A DNA stretch of 48,846 bases, from the NCBI GenBank assembly GCA_021836865.1, contig JAKBHH010000018.1, forward strand, positions 1 to 48,846, in the 5' to 3' direction. Positions within the stretch are counted from its first letter, which is position 1. Every line of letters starts with the position of its first letter. Under the pieces are notes generated by a model. That model was not told the DNA's origin. It saw nothing but the letters and a program-made list of their open reading frames with translations, and searched no databases. Source of the DNA: Acidobacteriota bacterium. GTDB lineage: Bacteria > Acidobacteriota > Terriglobia > Terriglobales > Acidobacteriaceae. Shown piece after piece: positions 24,650 to 34,470 of this stretch. The position numbers were made by a program, and so were the translations under genes.

Positions 24650-26710
24650 TCAGCTACGTAGGGTCGGGAATGCGGTGATCCGCAATTTGGCTGCAGCATA
24701 AGGGATGAGCGTAAGAGTCTCTGCGGATGCGTCGCTGGTGATCGGGCTCTCAGGGAGTGGATCCGCAGCACCGTCTACTGCGCGCCACGCATTCACCTGG
24801 CGGCCCTTTAAGCTTAGCCGCACAGCAGCATCCGCGCGGGAAAAGGGGACAGCCCCAACTTCCGATTCAATAACGTCAATCGACCTGGCCGGGTCAGACG
24901 GGTTGATTTCCAGCGCGTAGTTCCATGCGGTGCGCGGAAACACCTGCCAATCGGCAGTCATGCCGCGATCGCGCAGCTTCACCCAGTCCTCGCCAATTCC
25001 CAGGGAGAAAACAACAGGGCCGCGTTCGATCGCCGCCGAGTTGTGGAACCATCGGCTAACGCGCGGTTTCAAGGGAAGAAGCAGTTCCACACGATCACCT
25101 TGTTTCCAGGTGCGCTCCACAATGCTGAAGGAGCCGGAATCCGGCGCAGGTTCAGCCTTGCCATTCACGCGGATTGTGGCGCCAGCTGCCCACCCCGGGA
25201 TGCGCAAGTGCAACGGGAAACGCACCGGAGATCCGGGATTCACGGTCAGCAGTATCCGGCCGTGGAATGGGTAATCCGTCTCTTCTACAACCTGAACCGC
25301 AACACCATTGAGCTTCGTATTCAGGGTGCAGGGCGCGTAAACCGCGGCGGCCAGCCCATCCAGCCCGTGCGGACCGGATGCGGGCGCCAGCAGGAAGAGG
25401 CTCGTGACAAGTTTGGGCCAGCCTTGGTGGAAGTTAGCTGTGCAGCACCCGAAATTCGGCTCGAGGCCAAACAGGTTCGACTCAGGGCCATCGGTGACCC
25501 ACGGCTTGTGGTGCAGGCTGCACTCCACCTGATTGGATTCCTGGTTGTACTGGTGCGCCCACATGGCGTCGTCAAAGGTGCCTGGCAGCGCATTGAAAGC
25601 GACCTTTTCAAGACGATCGGCAAGCACCGGATCACCCACGATTGCCAGCGCCTGCTCAAGCGAGAACATGGTCTCCACCACGGTGCAGAGCTCGGATCCC
25701 TGTGAGGGATCGAGGCCGGCAAGGTGTTCATCGCAGGAGAACATACCATTCGGCATTCCGTGGTAGCGATCCAGCGCGGCCAGCATCTTGACCACAGCGC
25801 TGCGGTCTGTGGCTGATCCAGAAACCAGGGACCACACCGGCCCGGTCTTAATCGCCTGGCCGTTATTCACACCGTGAGTGGCAAGCGCCAGATCGGTCAA
25901 CCCATTATTCTTGTCGAGCTTGAGTAACTCAGCTGTGATCTTTCCCGTGAACTTGAAGTCTTCGTACTGGGCTATCCAGTCGTAGCCCTGCGCGTGCAGC
26001 AGTCGCGACAGATCAAGAAGGTATGCGGCGCCAGTGCGGTCGTAAAGCCAGATGACGCTGAGGAGTTCGTCTTGCCAGCGGAATCGGCCCCAGCCGCGCA
26101 GGGGGCGCTGCGGCAGTTCGCTGAGCTGATAGCGGAAGTATCGATCAAGCGCCGGGATAACGCGCGGGTCGGACGTGAACTCCTGATACTGAGTCAGGGC
26201 CTTGAGCATGACGATGCGTGGCCACCAGTCATTGTTAGAAGAAGGGCCGAGCATTCCGCTGGCCGCCTGATGCTCAAGCGTCCAGTCAATATACTTTTGC
26301 GCCTTGAGCTTGAGGCGCGAGTCGTTCAGCAGCCAGGCCAGTGGAACAAGGCCGTCCACGTAATAGGGCCCGCGCTCCCAGCTCTCGCCCTTGCCGCCTA
26401 GCCAGCCGGACTCCGGGCCCACATCGCTCCACACTTCGTCCAGGTGACCACTCAAGCCACTTGCCTGGATCCGAAGTTGCCTGCGCAGCCAGCCCTGGGG
26501 CTGGATAGTACCCAGCGGGAGGAACGAAAAGGCGCCTGGATGCAGCGGCGCTCGATGCTGGACAGCCACTGGAGTCTCGCTAGTTGCGGCACTGGCCTGG
26601 GTGGGATCGAAGATCATCTGGCTTGCTGGAAGTGACGACGCCAAGCTGAGAAGACCGGCCTGCCGCAAAAATTTGCGGCGTGTGGAATGCGATGTGAATC
26701 GTTGAGACAT
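24650..26710 (-). CDS. GH127-family glycosidase, Tat-exported (module B)
   Basis: This 686-residue enzyme has a Tat signal (STRRKFLRQAGLL). The GH127 Zn-site pattern is present as E340-x-C342 (GSELC) and C422-C423 (FGCCTANFH). An acid/base candidate, E328 (CDEHLAG), lies 12 residues before E340, against 16 in HypBA1 and in the other GH127 at 17467. It therefore belongs to a different subgroup and may accept a different glycoside. A C-terminal beta-sandwich region follows (FPLHLRIPGWAAGATIRVNG, common in this family). The start at 26710 follows aggacg and keeps the Tat motif near the N-terminus; ATG at 26752 would add 14 residues. It lies 120 bases after the GH5-like gene and is probably in the same transcript. 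Confidence 0.88.
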   Translation of the reverse strand: MSQRFTSHSTRRKFLRQAGLLSLASSLPASQMIFDPTQASAATSETPVAVQHRAPLHPGAFSFLPLGTIQPQGWLRRQLRIQASGLSGHLDEVWSDVGPESGWLGGKGESWERGPYYVDGLVPLAWLLNDSRLKLKAQKYIDWTLEHQAASGMLGPSSNNDWWPRIVMLKALTQYQEFTSDPRVIPALDRYFRYQLSELPQRPLRGWGRFRWQDELLSVIWLYDRTGAAYLLDLSRLLHAQGYDWIAQYEDFKFTGKITAELLKLDKNNGLTDLALATHGVNNGQAIKTGPVWSLVSGSATDRSAVVKMLAALDRYHGMPNGMFSCDEHLAGLDPSQGSELCTVVETMFSLEQALAIVGDPVLADRLEKVAFNALPGTFDDAMWAHQYNQESNQVECSLHHKPWVTDGPESNLFGLEPNFGCCTANFHQGWPKLVTSLFLLAPASGPHGLDGLAAAVYAPCTLNTKLNGVAVQVVEETDYPFHGRILLTVNPGSPVRFPLHLRIPGWAAGATIRVNGKAEPAPDSGSFSIVERTWKQGDRVELLLPLKPRVSRWFHNSAAIERGPVVFSLGIGEDWVKLRDRGMTADWQVFPRTAWNYALEINPSDPARSIDVIESEVGAVPFSRADAAVRLSLKGRQVNAWRAVDGAADPLPESPITSDASAETLTLIPYAAAKLRITAFPTLRS

Positions 26711-26830
26711 GGCGACGTCCTGTTCGTGTATGAATCCTTTTATGCTATCCACGCCTCAAGCGATCCGCATGGTTCATATGACCTAGGAATGGGAGTTTCT
26801 ATCGCGCAGATCGGCCAACCGGTTACCCAA

Positions 26831-27973
26831 TCATCTCTCGGTCAGTTGCTTCATCAACTCGATCTCCCGTTGCCGATAGGGCTTGCCATCCTCATAAAAA
26901 AGATCGTGGAACCATATCGTGGGAGGCTCAAGAACGTATGGCCGCTGCCATGAATCCCATGGCAGATAGGTCTGGCTGCGTCCCTTGACCAAGCCCCAGT
27001 TGATGGCGGCCACGCGATACTTCTTTGCCAGGGGAAGAATCGTGTCGATAGTGCTGCCGGCGCCTCGCGCCATGTACTCCGTACAGAGCAAGGGACGATG
27101 GAACTGCTGCAGTTCGTGAATGCGCTCTTCGAAACCTTCCGGCCATTCATAGTCGTGGAAGGAGAGGACGTCTGACAGTTCGATCTGCTCGCGTGCCATC
27201 GGAGGCATCTTCTCCAATGAAGTCCAATCCCCCTGCCACACGCCGCTGGTGAGCGGTTGTGCTGGATGCACTGCACGCGCCCAGGCAAACACCTGGGGCA
27301 GTAGCCCCAGAACAAGTTCCGTTTTGTTCTTGGGTTCGCGCGAGCCGTAGGAGGAGCTATTCGTATTATCAGGCTCATTCCACACATCCCACGCCAGGAT
27401 GCGGGGATCGTTGGCGAAGGCACCCACCACTCCCTGCACATATGATTTCAATTCCAGATATGTGGCGGGGTTCTCGAGAATGGCGCTGCCCGGCGCCTGC
27501 ACCCATCCGGAGTTGTGCACGCCCGGAATCGGTGGATGCTGGGGGCCGGAGTGCGGATCAGGATCCCAGCAAGAGTCGAACAGGACAAAGATAGGGCGAA
27601 TATGATGTCGGGACGCGATGGCCAAGTACTGATCCATACGCACTCGGAACCCCTTGGGATCTTCTTCCCAGAGAAGATTGTGCAGGAAGACGCGCATCGT
27701 GTTCATGCCTGCATCTTCCGCCCATCCCATTTCGCGGTCGATATCCGACGGGTTGAAAGTGGCAGCCTGCCACATCTCCAATTCATTAATGGCATCCGAG
27801 GGCAGGTAGTTCGCGCCCACCAGCCATGGTTCCTGTGCATACCATTGATTGGCGCGATCCTCAGACCATCTCGGCTCCTGCGCGTAAACCTTGGAACAGT
27901 ATCCAAGAACCTGTGCGCAAGCAAGAACGGCGCATACCAACTGCAGCTTGTTGATGGATCGTTTCAGCTTCAT
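26831..27973 (-). CDS. GH5-like (clan A) secreted glycosidase
   Basis: This 380-residue enzyme has a Sec signal peptide (cut near VYAQ, residue 32). The catalytic domain is a TIM barrel with clan GH-A residues: acid/base E200 in WDVWNEPD and nucleophile E299 in LLCTEYMARG. The early NTMRVFLHNLLWEEDP stretch and the SCWDPDP loop resemble a GH5-related group often labelled 1,4-beta-xylanase or cellulase; the true substrate is not readable. With GH127 and GH43 neighbours it may cut the backbone or an outer beta-linkage of an arabinosylated glycan. It starts 47 bases after the TPR gene with an agagg site. Confidence 0.82.
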   Translation of the reverse strand: MKLKRSINKLQLVCAVLACAQVLGYCSKVYAQEPRWSEDRANQWYAQEPWLVGANYLPSDAINELEMWQAATFNPSDIDREMGWAEDAGMNTMRVFLHNLLWEEDPKGFRVRMDQYLAIASRHHIRPIFVLFDSCWDPDPHSGPQHPPIPGVHNSGWVQAPGSAILENPATYLELKSYVQGVVGAFANDPRILAWDVWNEPDNTNSSSYGSREPKNKTELVLGLLPQVFAWARAVHPAQPLTSGVWQGDWTSLEKMPPMAREQIELSDVLSFHDYEWPEGFEERIHELQQFHRPLLCTEYMARGAGSTIDTILPLAKKYRVAAINWGLVKGRSQTYLPWDSWQRPYVLEPPTIWFHDLFYEDGKPYRQREIELMKQLTER

Positions 27974-28020
27974 CTACGCCTCTGGTGGGCGGGTGTTGTG
28001 ACACTTGCAGACCATCTCAT

Positions 28021-29562
28021 TCACCGCGTCTCCGATTGCATTGCCTGAACATTGTCATTCAGAAGAAAACGTTTCTTCTTCGCGGTATTGCTTCCGTTGC
28101 TTGCACGCAGCTGCAGCAGCCGCTTCAGGAGTCCAGGTACCTGCGCCTTCTGGTCCGTCGTACGAAGCGCGACAATCGAGTGATAGATAGCTTGCTGATC
28201 GTTTGGATCAATGGCCAAGGCAGACCGGCTCTGCTGAATCGCGTCATCGATCCGTCCGCTTTCAAAATAGATGTTGCCGAGCAGATCGCGCGCCGCGACC
28301 AGGTGAGGATCCAGCTGTACCGCTCGCCTGGCCGCTGCAACTTCCTCGGCGTATTCAGCGGTTCCCTGGGCTGAACCTTTTTGCGCCAGTGCCTCCGCAA
28401 GAAGGTACTGCGCGTAGGCCTCATTGGGATGCGCTTTGGCAGCCGCTCGAAAGGAGGCGATCGCCTTTGCGGAGTCATGTTGCTGGGACTCGACCAATCC
28501 CTCGGCCACTCCGAGGAAGGAGAGCTTCGGATCGATCTGACCTGCCTTGGCGAAATCTTCCGAAGCTTGCGAAAACTCCCCCAGTTGTGTCAACAGAATC
28601 CCCCGGACCAGGTAGAGCTTCGGCTCATTGGGCAACTGCTTGAGGCCGAAATTGAGAATGTCCACACCCACCTGGGGAGAGGCGTGATCATAAGAGAGTG
28701 TGGCAAACCGCATGTACGTGTTCACATCCGTGGGGTTGGCAACAAGAGCCTGACGTAGCAATTCGACGGCGTGTACAGTGTCCTCTTTCGCCTCGTAAGC
28801 GTCCGCTGCAAGGACCAGAACATCTGGCCGAACAGGTGTCCGCTGCAGCAGAGGCTGAAGCGCAGCCAGAGCCTCATCCGGATGGTTCTCGTTCAATTGT
28901 GCCAGCCCAAGATTGTAGCGGGCCTCAGAGCGAACTGGATCAAGAGCGACCACTTGGGCGAATGCAGAAGCCGCCTCGCCATCGCGCCCCAAGATTGCCA
29001 GACAGTATCCAAACTGACTAAGAACGCCCGGCTGATTGTGGATGACGGATGCCGCGTGCTCAAACTGATTTACCGCGTCCGTGCAGTCCCTCTTCCGGGA
29101 GTCAAGGATGCCGAGATAAACATGCGAAACCGGATCGTCAGGGCGGAGAGCAAGCACTCTCAGCAGGTAGGTTCGCGTGTCCTCTCGACCCAGCTGGAAC
29201 TCTGATTGTGCCACTCCTTCGAGTGCCGGAAGAAAATCAGGGGCAAAGCGCAGAGCACGCTGATAGGACCTGGAAGCGAGGGGCAACTTGCCAGTCGCCG
29301 CTAACGCCATTCCGCGCAAAGTCCAGATCCTGTAGTCCGATGGATGCGAGGCCAGCGCAGACTGGCACAGACTGAGTGCAGACTGGAAATCGTGATTCCT
29401 CAGAGCATCGGTGATGGGCCCGACTGGACCTTGAGGCACAGGCGCCTGCGCAAAGCAGGAGACCGCCAGCGTAAGAGTCGCCCACAACGAAAGCATCTGG
29501 AAAAATATTCCACTCATCATCAAGACTACGATTCGACCTTGCTTGTATGACTCCGGTACCAT
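28021..29562 (-). CDS. Exported tetratricopeptide-repeat protein (module B)
   Basis: This 513-residue protein is paralogous to the TPR protein at 15829-17328. Shared lines include YRIWTLRGMALA against YKVWTLRAMALE, and FLPALEGVAQ against YLPALEGAAQ. It has an N-terminal hydrophobic signal (MLSLWATLTLAVSC, then FAQA) that may be cut at FAQA or lipidated at C36. The remainder is a long TPR array with no catalytic motif. The start at 29562 has a gcagga site; M15 or M16 would also keep the signal. It lies between the TonB receptor and the glycosidases, as in module A, so both modules keep a receptor plus TPR pairing. Confidence 0.85.
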   Translation of the reverse strand: MVPESYKQGRIVVLMMSGIFFQMLSLWATLTLAVSCFAQAPVPQGPVGPITDALRNHDFQSALSLCQSALASHPSDYRIWTLRGMALAATGKLPLASRSYQRALRFAPDFLPALEGVAQSEFQLGREDTRTYLLRVLALRPDDPVSHVYLGILDSRKRDCTDAVNQFEHAASVIHNQPGVLSQFGYCLAILGRDGEAASAFAQVVALDPVRSEARYNLGLAQLNENHPDEALAALQPLLQRTPVRPDVLVLAADAYEAKEDTVHAVELLRQALVANPTDVNTYMRFATLSYDHASPQVGVDILNFGLKQLPNEPKLYLVRGILLTQLGEFSQASEDFAKAGQIDPKLSFLGVAEGLVESQQHDSAKAIASFRAAAKAHPNEAYAQYLLAEALAQKGSAQGTAEYAEEVAAARRAVQLDPHLVAARDLLGNIYFESGRIDDAIQQSRSALAIDPNDQQAIYHSIVALRTTDQKAQVPGLLKRLLQLRASNGSNTAKKKRFLLNDNVQAMQSETR

Positions 29563-29702
29563 GGCATTCCTGCTCCACGCAGTGGGCCCGCTGTATTCCG
29601 ATTGCGATGCATTGGAAATGCTTCAGTAGAACTGTACCCCGGAATTGGTGCACCGCAGAAACTCACGAATGCAACACAAGATCCGTGCTCTATGTGTTTC
29701 CG

Positions 29703-29738
29703 CGGCACAGCCGGAAGCACCTGCTTCCGGCTGTGCCG
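29703..29738 (-). terminator. Strong hairpin between TonB receptor and TPR gene (module B)
   Basis: A perfect 16-bp stem, cggcacagccggaagc / gcttccggctgtgccg, with a 4-base loop starts about 60 bases after the receptor stop. No T run follows on the minus strand, so it is more likely a stabiliser or partial terminator than a full one. It matches the hairpin after the module A receptor in position, not in sequence. Confidence 0.65.
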
Positions 29739-29800
29739 AGTAGGTTTTCACCGCCATACGGCCGTTTGCCAGCGGGTGAAAAGGAGTGGAGTGTCAAGAA

Positions 29801-32800
29801 TCAGAAGGAGAGCCTCCCGCCCACGACCATGTAGCGCGGATTCAGATTACCGCTCGTCGTTCCAAAGTTGGGGCTGAAATCTCCGTAGTTGTTGTCCACG
29901 CCGGTCAGGTTCACGCGGTTGAACAGGTTGTACGTATCCAGCCTCAATTCGAGGTTGACGCGCTCCGTAATGCTGGTCTCCTTCTTGACCGTAAAGTCCG
30001 TCCAGGCAGCTCCGGGATTGCGGAACTCCTGGAGCTTCTCATTCCCCTCGGTGCCGGAAGCGCTGAAGGTCGGCTGAGTGAACTGGGAGTGGCTGATGAT
30101 ACCGCCATGCCCTTGTTCGTAGGAAGTCCGGTCATGTTTCTGCTTGTAGCTGAGGACGTTCGGGATGTTGTAGTTGTCGCCATCCGCCGTATAGTTGCCG
30201 CTGTCGGAGGCAAATACAAAGTGCCCGGCATTCAGTTCGTTCTGATAATTGGCTTGGGTAACCGTAACACCCGTGGTATCGATGATATGCAGCGGATTCC
30301 AGTTATAGACCGTGAACGGATTGCCGGATTGAAGGATCGTATCCCCGCTGAGCTCGAAGCCCGAAATGACCCGGCGCAACAGACCATTGCCTTTGCTGCG
30401 ACCAGGCAATTGGTAGTTCCAGCCGAGAGAGAATCGGTTCGGCGCATCCCAAGGCGATAGGCTGTACCACTGATGATTATCAAATGTGCCGCTGTTGGTA
30501 TAGCTGCTTGGATAGTTGTTCCAATCGTCCTTGGCGACCGACCGGGTATAGGAGGCCGTAACGAATCCGCGCGAACCGAACTGGCCTTTCAGCGCTGCGA
30601 TGAAGGCGTTGTAGTTTGCCACCGCTCCATTAAACGCATAGGTGATGGAGCCGAAGCTCGTGTTCAGACGGGTCTGTTGACCGCTTCCATGCCACACCCC
30701 ATTCGAGTCGAAGGTTGGATGCTCAATGAGGTCTCCGTTGAACAAATTAACGTCATCTCCATAGCTCGTGTTGCCCGTATTTCCGCCCGTGAGAACCAGA
30801 TTGCCAGAGTGCGAGCCGGAGTATCCAAGACTCGCAACCATGTTTTTGCCAACTTCTCTTTCCACCGCCGCTGACCAGTTAACCGTCCGGGATGGCGAAA
30901 GATTCTCGTCAGTTCCACCGACACTGGCTTGCGATCCGACGATGCCGCCCTTGCTGTCGAGCGGAGATCCCACAAAGGCCGGATACTGGAAGCCAAACGG
31001 ATAAGAATTCTGCGTGCCATAGCCAAAGATCGGTGCGGCGGTTGATCCATTGTTGAAGAAGGTTGGGACAATGAACCCAGGCGGATTGCCCTTGAGCCCA
31101 TTCTCCGCATTGCCCAGGGTGAAATAGTCGTGATAAAGCCCCACACCGCCACGGATCACCCACTTTCCGTCGCCGAAGGGGTCGTATGCAAGGCCGACGC
31201 GGGGGCTGAAGACCCAGTTCAGGTCCTGGTTGAATACGTGTGACTGTTGCTTCATGTAGCCGTTGGTGACCTGCTGGGCCAGGGTCGTTCCACTTGCCAG
31301 ATGGAAGTTTGCCAGCACGGTTCCGGAGAGCGCCGCATACGGGTTGCCGAAGTTGTCGTAGCGGATGCCATAGTTCACGGTCAATTTACGATTGGCCTTC
31401 CAGGTATCCTCTGCAAATAACCCGAACGTGGTCTCCTTGTAGCCGTAATTACCCGGCATCGGCTTGCCCGTAACGGGATTGTAGGAAAGGCCGCTCTCGC
31501 TATACGGGTCATCGTTGATGAGGTTGATCATGTTGCTGTAATAGAGATTCGGGATACCATAGGCTCCGGCGAACAGCGCAATGTCGTCGCCCCGCCAGGC
31601 TTCAAAGCCGGTCTTGAAACTGTGCGATCCGACAATGTGGGTCAGTACATCGCGCCAGTGGTAGCTGTGCTGGATGTAGTCACCATCAGCAAAGCCATCA
31701 CCCCAGCCAACGCCAAGCTGGTTCACGCCGACGATCGGAACCGTGAACAGACCGGTCTTGGGCTGGATGCCCTCAATGCGGTTGTAGCCGAAGATGGCTT
31801 CATTCAGTGTGGTCGCTGAGAAGGTGTGCGTTTCGTTCGCCTGCAGGGAGAATGTGTAGTAGTCGTTGGTTGTCGCGAACGCAGGACGAATGCTTGGACC
31901 GCCCTGGTTGATTGTGTCGCGGAAAAACTGGCCATAGATGCGGTCTTTGCTGAAGTATTTATCCACGCGCACGTTGTACTGCTTCGCGTTCTCGTAGCTC
32001 GAAGAATTAAAAAATCCCTGGTTGAAGACAGGGGTGCTGCAGGGGATGTTGTCGTAAGCCGGAGTTTCACACTGGCCTGGCCACAACTGCCCGGCCGTCT
32101 CCACGTACTGGGTGCCCGACAAAGTCGTCGCTCCGGTAGGCTTGTACTTTGCCATCAGCTGAACCTCAGGACTGTTTGGCTGAGCATTCTGCGCAAATGC
32201 CAGAAATTCCGGAGCTTCAAACCAGGAGCGAGACCCGCCGTTTGAGGTGAGCGACAGGTAGGGCTCATAGTCGGCGAAGAAGAAGAACTGCTTGTGCGGA
32301 ACAATTGGACCGCCCACGCCGAAGGACATGTTATTCGAGTGATATGGATTGAGCGGAGTCGGCTGCGGCACGCCGAACTCGCCGCGCGCCGTCAGCCCCT
32401 GATAGGTGTAGAAGTCGCTCGCATATCCATGAAAATTGTTCGTTCCGGACTTGGTCGTCATCACCATCTGGATGGAACTTGCCCGGCCGTAGTCAACCGT
32501 GTAGGTGTTCACCTGGATGCTTTCCTCTTGGATCGCGTCCGCATTGGGCGTCAGATTCAGAACTCCCGGGCGGATACTGCTCGTCACATCCATCCCGTCA
32601 ACGATGTATTGGTTGCCGTTGGCCCCTCGGCCGTTGGCGCTCGCATCGACGGAGTTCTCAGGAGCAAATGTCAGGCTGCTGGCCGAGCCGAGCCCGGTCA
32701 CGCCAGGCGTCAAGACGATCATGCTTGTGGGGTTTCGGTTTGCCAGCGGCAGGCTCAGCAGTTGCTCCCGACTGAGCGTCTGCTCGTTGCGGCTGTCTGA

Positions 32801-33181
32801 CGTATCAAGCAGCGGCGCTTCGGACGTGACGGTTACACTGGACGAAACGGACGCGACGGTCAGCAACAGCGGTACGTCACGGGTTTGATCCGTCGTTAAC
32901 GTAAAGGCGACCGACGCCTCGTTGAAGCCGTTCATGGTCGCTGAGGCCTTGTAGTTCCCGGGCGCTAGGCTGACGAAGCGATATACGCCGCTCGAATCGC
33001 TCTTCGATGTTTGTGTGACGCTGGTGTTGACGTTGATCAGGGTCACGGTCGCTTGTGGAATCACAGATCCCTTGGAGTCCTGAACCGTACCTTGAACTCC
33101 GCCAGAAAACTGCGCCCAGCATCCAGCTGCTCCAAACACTACGAACAGGAATGCGAGGAGACTACGTGCTCTTGTATTCAT
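29801..33181 (-). CDS. TonB-dependent receptor with carboxypeptidase-regulatory-like N-terminus (module B)
   Basis: This 1,126-residue outer-membrane receptor is paralogous to that at 10390-13764 and almost the same length. The signal peptide ends near GCWAQ (residue 24). A carboxypeptidase-regulatory-like domain follows (about 26-115, GGVQGTVQDSKGSVIPQATV), then a plug with YIVDGMDVTSSIRPGVLNL, and a barrel ending VVGGRLSF with terminal Phe. It would bring glycan fragments across the outer membrane for the enzymes encoded downstream. The start at 33181 has an agagagg site. It is divergent from the sugar-binding protein gene, as in module A. Confidence 0.93.
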   Translation of the reverse strand: MNTRARSLLAFLFVVFGAAGCWAQFSGGVQGTVQDSKGSVIPQATVTLINVNTSVTQTSKSDSSGVYRFVSLAPGNYKASATMNGFNEASVAFTLTTDQTRDVPLLLTVASVSSSVTVTSEAPLLDTSDSRNEQTLSREQLLSLPLANRNPTSMIVLTPGVTGLGSASSLTFAPENSVDASANGRGANGNQYIVDGMDVTSSIRPGVLNLTPNADAIQEESIQVNTYTVDYGRASSIQMVMTTKSGTNNFHGYASDFYTYQGLTARGEFGVPQPTPLNPYHSNNMSFGVGGPIVPHKQFFFFADYEPYLSLTSNGGSRSWFEAPEFLAFAQNAQPNSPEVQLMAKYKPTGATTLSGTQYVETAGQLWPGQCETPAYDNIPCSTPVFNQGFFNSSSYENAKQYNVRVDKYFSKDRIYGQFFRDTINQGGPSIRPAFATTNDYYTFSLQANETHTFSATTLNEAIFGYNRIEGIQPKTGLFTVPIVGVNQLGVGWGDGFADGDYIQHSYHWRDVLTHIVGSHSFKTGFEAWRGDDIALFAGAYGIPNLYYSNMINLINDDPYSESGLSYNPVTGKPMPGNYGYKETTFGLFAEDTWKANRKLTVNYGIRYDNFGNPYAALSGTVLANFHLASGTTLAQQVTNGYMKQQSHVFNQDLNWVFSPRVGLAYDPFGDGKWVIRGGVGLYHDYFTLGNAENGLKGNPPGFIVPTFFNNGSTAAPIFGYGTQNSYPFGFQYPAFVGSPLDSKGGIVGSQASVGGTDENLSPSRTVNWSAAVEREVGKNMVASLGYSGSHSGNLVLTGGNTGNTSYGDDVNLFNGDLIEHPTFDSNGVWHGSGQQTRLNTSFGSITYAFNGAVANYNAFIAALKGQFGSRGFVTASYTRSVAKDDWNNYPSSYTNSGTFDNHQWYSLSPWDAPNRFSLGWNYQLPGRSKGNGLLRRVISGFELSGDTILQSGNPFTVYNWNPLHIIDTTGVTVTQANYQNELNAGHFVFASDSGNYTADGDNYNIPNVLSYKQKHDRTSYEQGHGGIISHSQFTQPTFSASGTEGNEKLQEFRNPGAAWTDFTVKKETSITERVNLELRLDTYNLFNRVNLTGVDNNYGDFSPNFGTTSGNLNPRYMVVGGRLSF

Positions 33182-33441
33182 CTTGATGGCCTCTCTGGAG
33201 AATGGATTGGCATGTCTGGGTCGCTTCGCTCGGTCGCTGCTGGCTTTGTGTTACGGTCTGCACGCAAAGCGTACGCAAGCTGAAAACGTTATCAAACACG
33301 TCTACCTCAGGAGTGCCACTAACCTTACGCTCGTAATATCAAGACGTGCATAAGCTGAACCGACCATGCACGGATAGTCCAGATGGACTACCTGTGCGCC
33401 TTGCCCATCGCGCTGCGCACCACGTAAACTTCTGCCCACCT
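33182..33441. promoter_or_regulatory. Divergent control region of module B
   Basis: This is the space between the TonB receptor (-) and the sensor operon (+). A near-palindrome gaaaacgttatc (33282-33293) looks like a LacI-family operator half-pair centred on CG. A taatat hexamer (33334-33339) could be a -10 for the plus strand, without a good -35. The upstream stretch is non-coding if the binding protein starts at 33442. Confidence 0.4.
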
Positions 33442-34470
33442 GTGATCAAATCACGCCACATATATTGCCGCCTCGTGGCTTCAACAAGGCGCCGGCTCAC
33501 TAGGGCTTGTTGCGCCAGCGTTGTTCTGCTTTGCACCGCCTGTAGCTCGCACCAACAGCAGGCGATCGCGGTGGTACCCCAGACTGAGAGTGTTATGCCA
33601 TGGGAGCTTGCACACGCAGGCGTAGAAGCCGCAGCGGCTTCCACTGGAGTGTCTGTCTACTGGAGCGCACCCTCACGCGAAGACGACGTGGAAGCGCAGG
33701 TCGCCCTGGTGGATCGAATCGTTGAGAGCCGACACTATCAAGGCCTTGTACTTGCTCCCGATCAGGCTCTTGCGCTCATCAGCCCGGTGCGGCGGGCTCT
33801 CGATCACGGCATCGCTACCGTTGTCATCGGATCGCCGCTTCCCATCCCCGCCGGCAATAGGCTCTCGTACATCGTCAACGATGACGATGAGGGCGGCAGA
33901 CTGGCCGCCGAGCGTGTGGCTCGCATCCTGCATGGACACGGAACAGTCGCAGTGCTCGGCATCAATCCGGACATCACGGGAATCATGATGCGCGCACGCT
34001 CCTTCGAGCGTGTGCTTTCGCAAATTGCTCCGGACATCCACATCGTCGAGAAACGAATGGGTTCGTTCAATGTGTCCCATGAGCAGCAGGTTGCAGAAGA
34101 AGTCCTGCGAGCCAACCCGTCTCTCGATGCCATTGTCGCCCTGATGTGGACCACGATTGACGGCAGCCTGTCCGCACTCGATAACACCCGGCCGAAGCGT
34201 CTCGTCCATGTCATCGGCTTCGACATCGCTGAGCTTCCGCCCTTCAGGGAGCAGCAGAGTCTCGATAGTATTGTGCAGGCGGATACGCGATCCATGGGCT
34301 ATGATGCGGTTGAACTGCTGCACGCACGTACTCTTGGAAAGCCCGTTCCAGCCATGGTCCAGATTCACCCTACACTCATCACGCGAGAGAACGTAGACAC
34401 GCCAGAGGTGCACCAGATGCTCTCCCAGGATTGGAAATCTCGCAGCCGGGAGTGGACTTTAGAGCCATGA
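33442..34470 (+). CDS. Periplasmic sugar-binding lipoprotein, LacI/ribose-binding type (module B)
   Basis: This 342-residue protein is paralogous to the binding protein at 9072-10070. Matching lines include GVSVYWSAPSREDDVEAQ against GLNVYWNAPMREDDVQGQ, and the ITRENVD end. I chose the GTG at 33442 because it gives a basic N-region, a hydrophobic core and a lipidation Cys at residue 34 (CTAC), nearly the same layout as the paralogue (Cys 35). An ATG at 33346 would add 32 residues with no signal character. Again no ABC permease is present; its stop overlaps the kinase start as ATGA. It is a likely ligand-loading partner of the kinase. Confidence 0.83.
   Translation: MIKSRHIYCRLVASTRRRLTRACCASVVLLCTACSSHQQQAIAVVPQTESVMPWELAHAGVEAAAASTGVSVYWSAPSREDDVEAQVALVDRIVESRHYQGLVLAPDQALALISPVRRALDHGIATVVIGSPLPIPAGNRLSYIVNDDDEGGRLAAERVARILHGHGTVAVLGINPDITGIMMRARSFERVLSQIAPDIHIVEKRMGSFNVSHEQQVAEEVLRANPSLDAIVALMWTTIDGSLSALDNTRPKRLVHVIGFDIAELPPFREQQSLDSIVQADTRSMGYDAVELLHARTLGKPVPAMVQIHPTLITRENVDTPEVHQMLSQDWKSRSREWTLEP

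Noticed and set aside
28062..28078. Near-palindrome gaagaaaacgtttcttc resembling a LacI operator
   Set aside because: It lies inside the 3' coding end of the TPR gene (the KKKRF codons) and is more simply explained by lysine codons.
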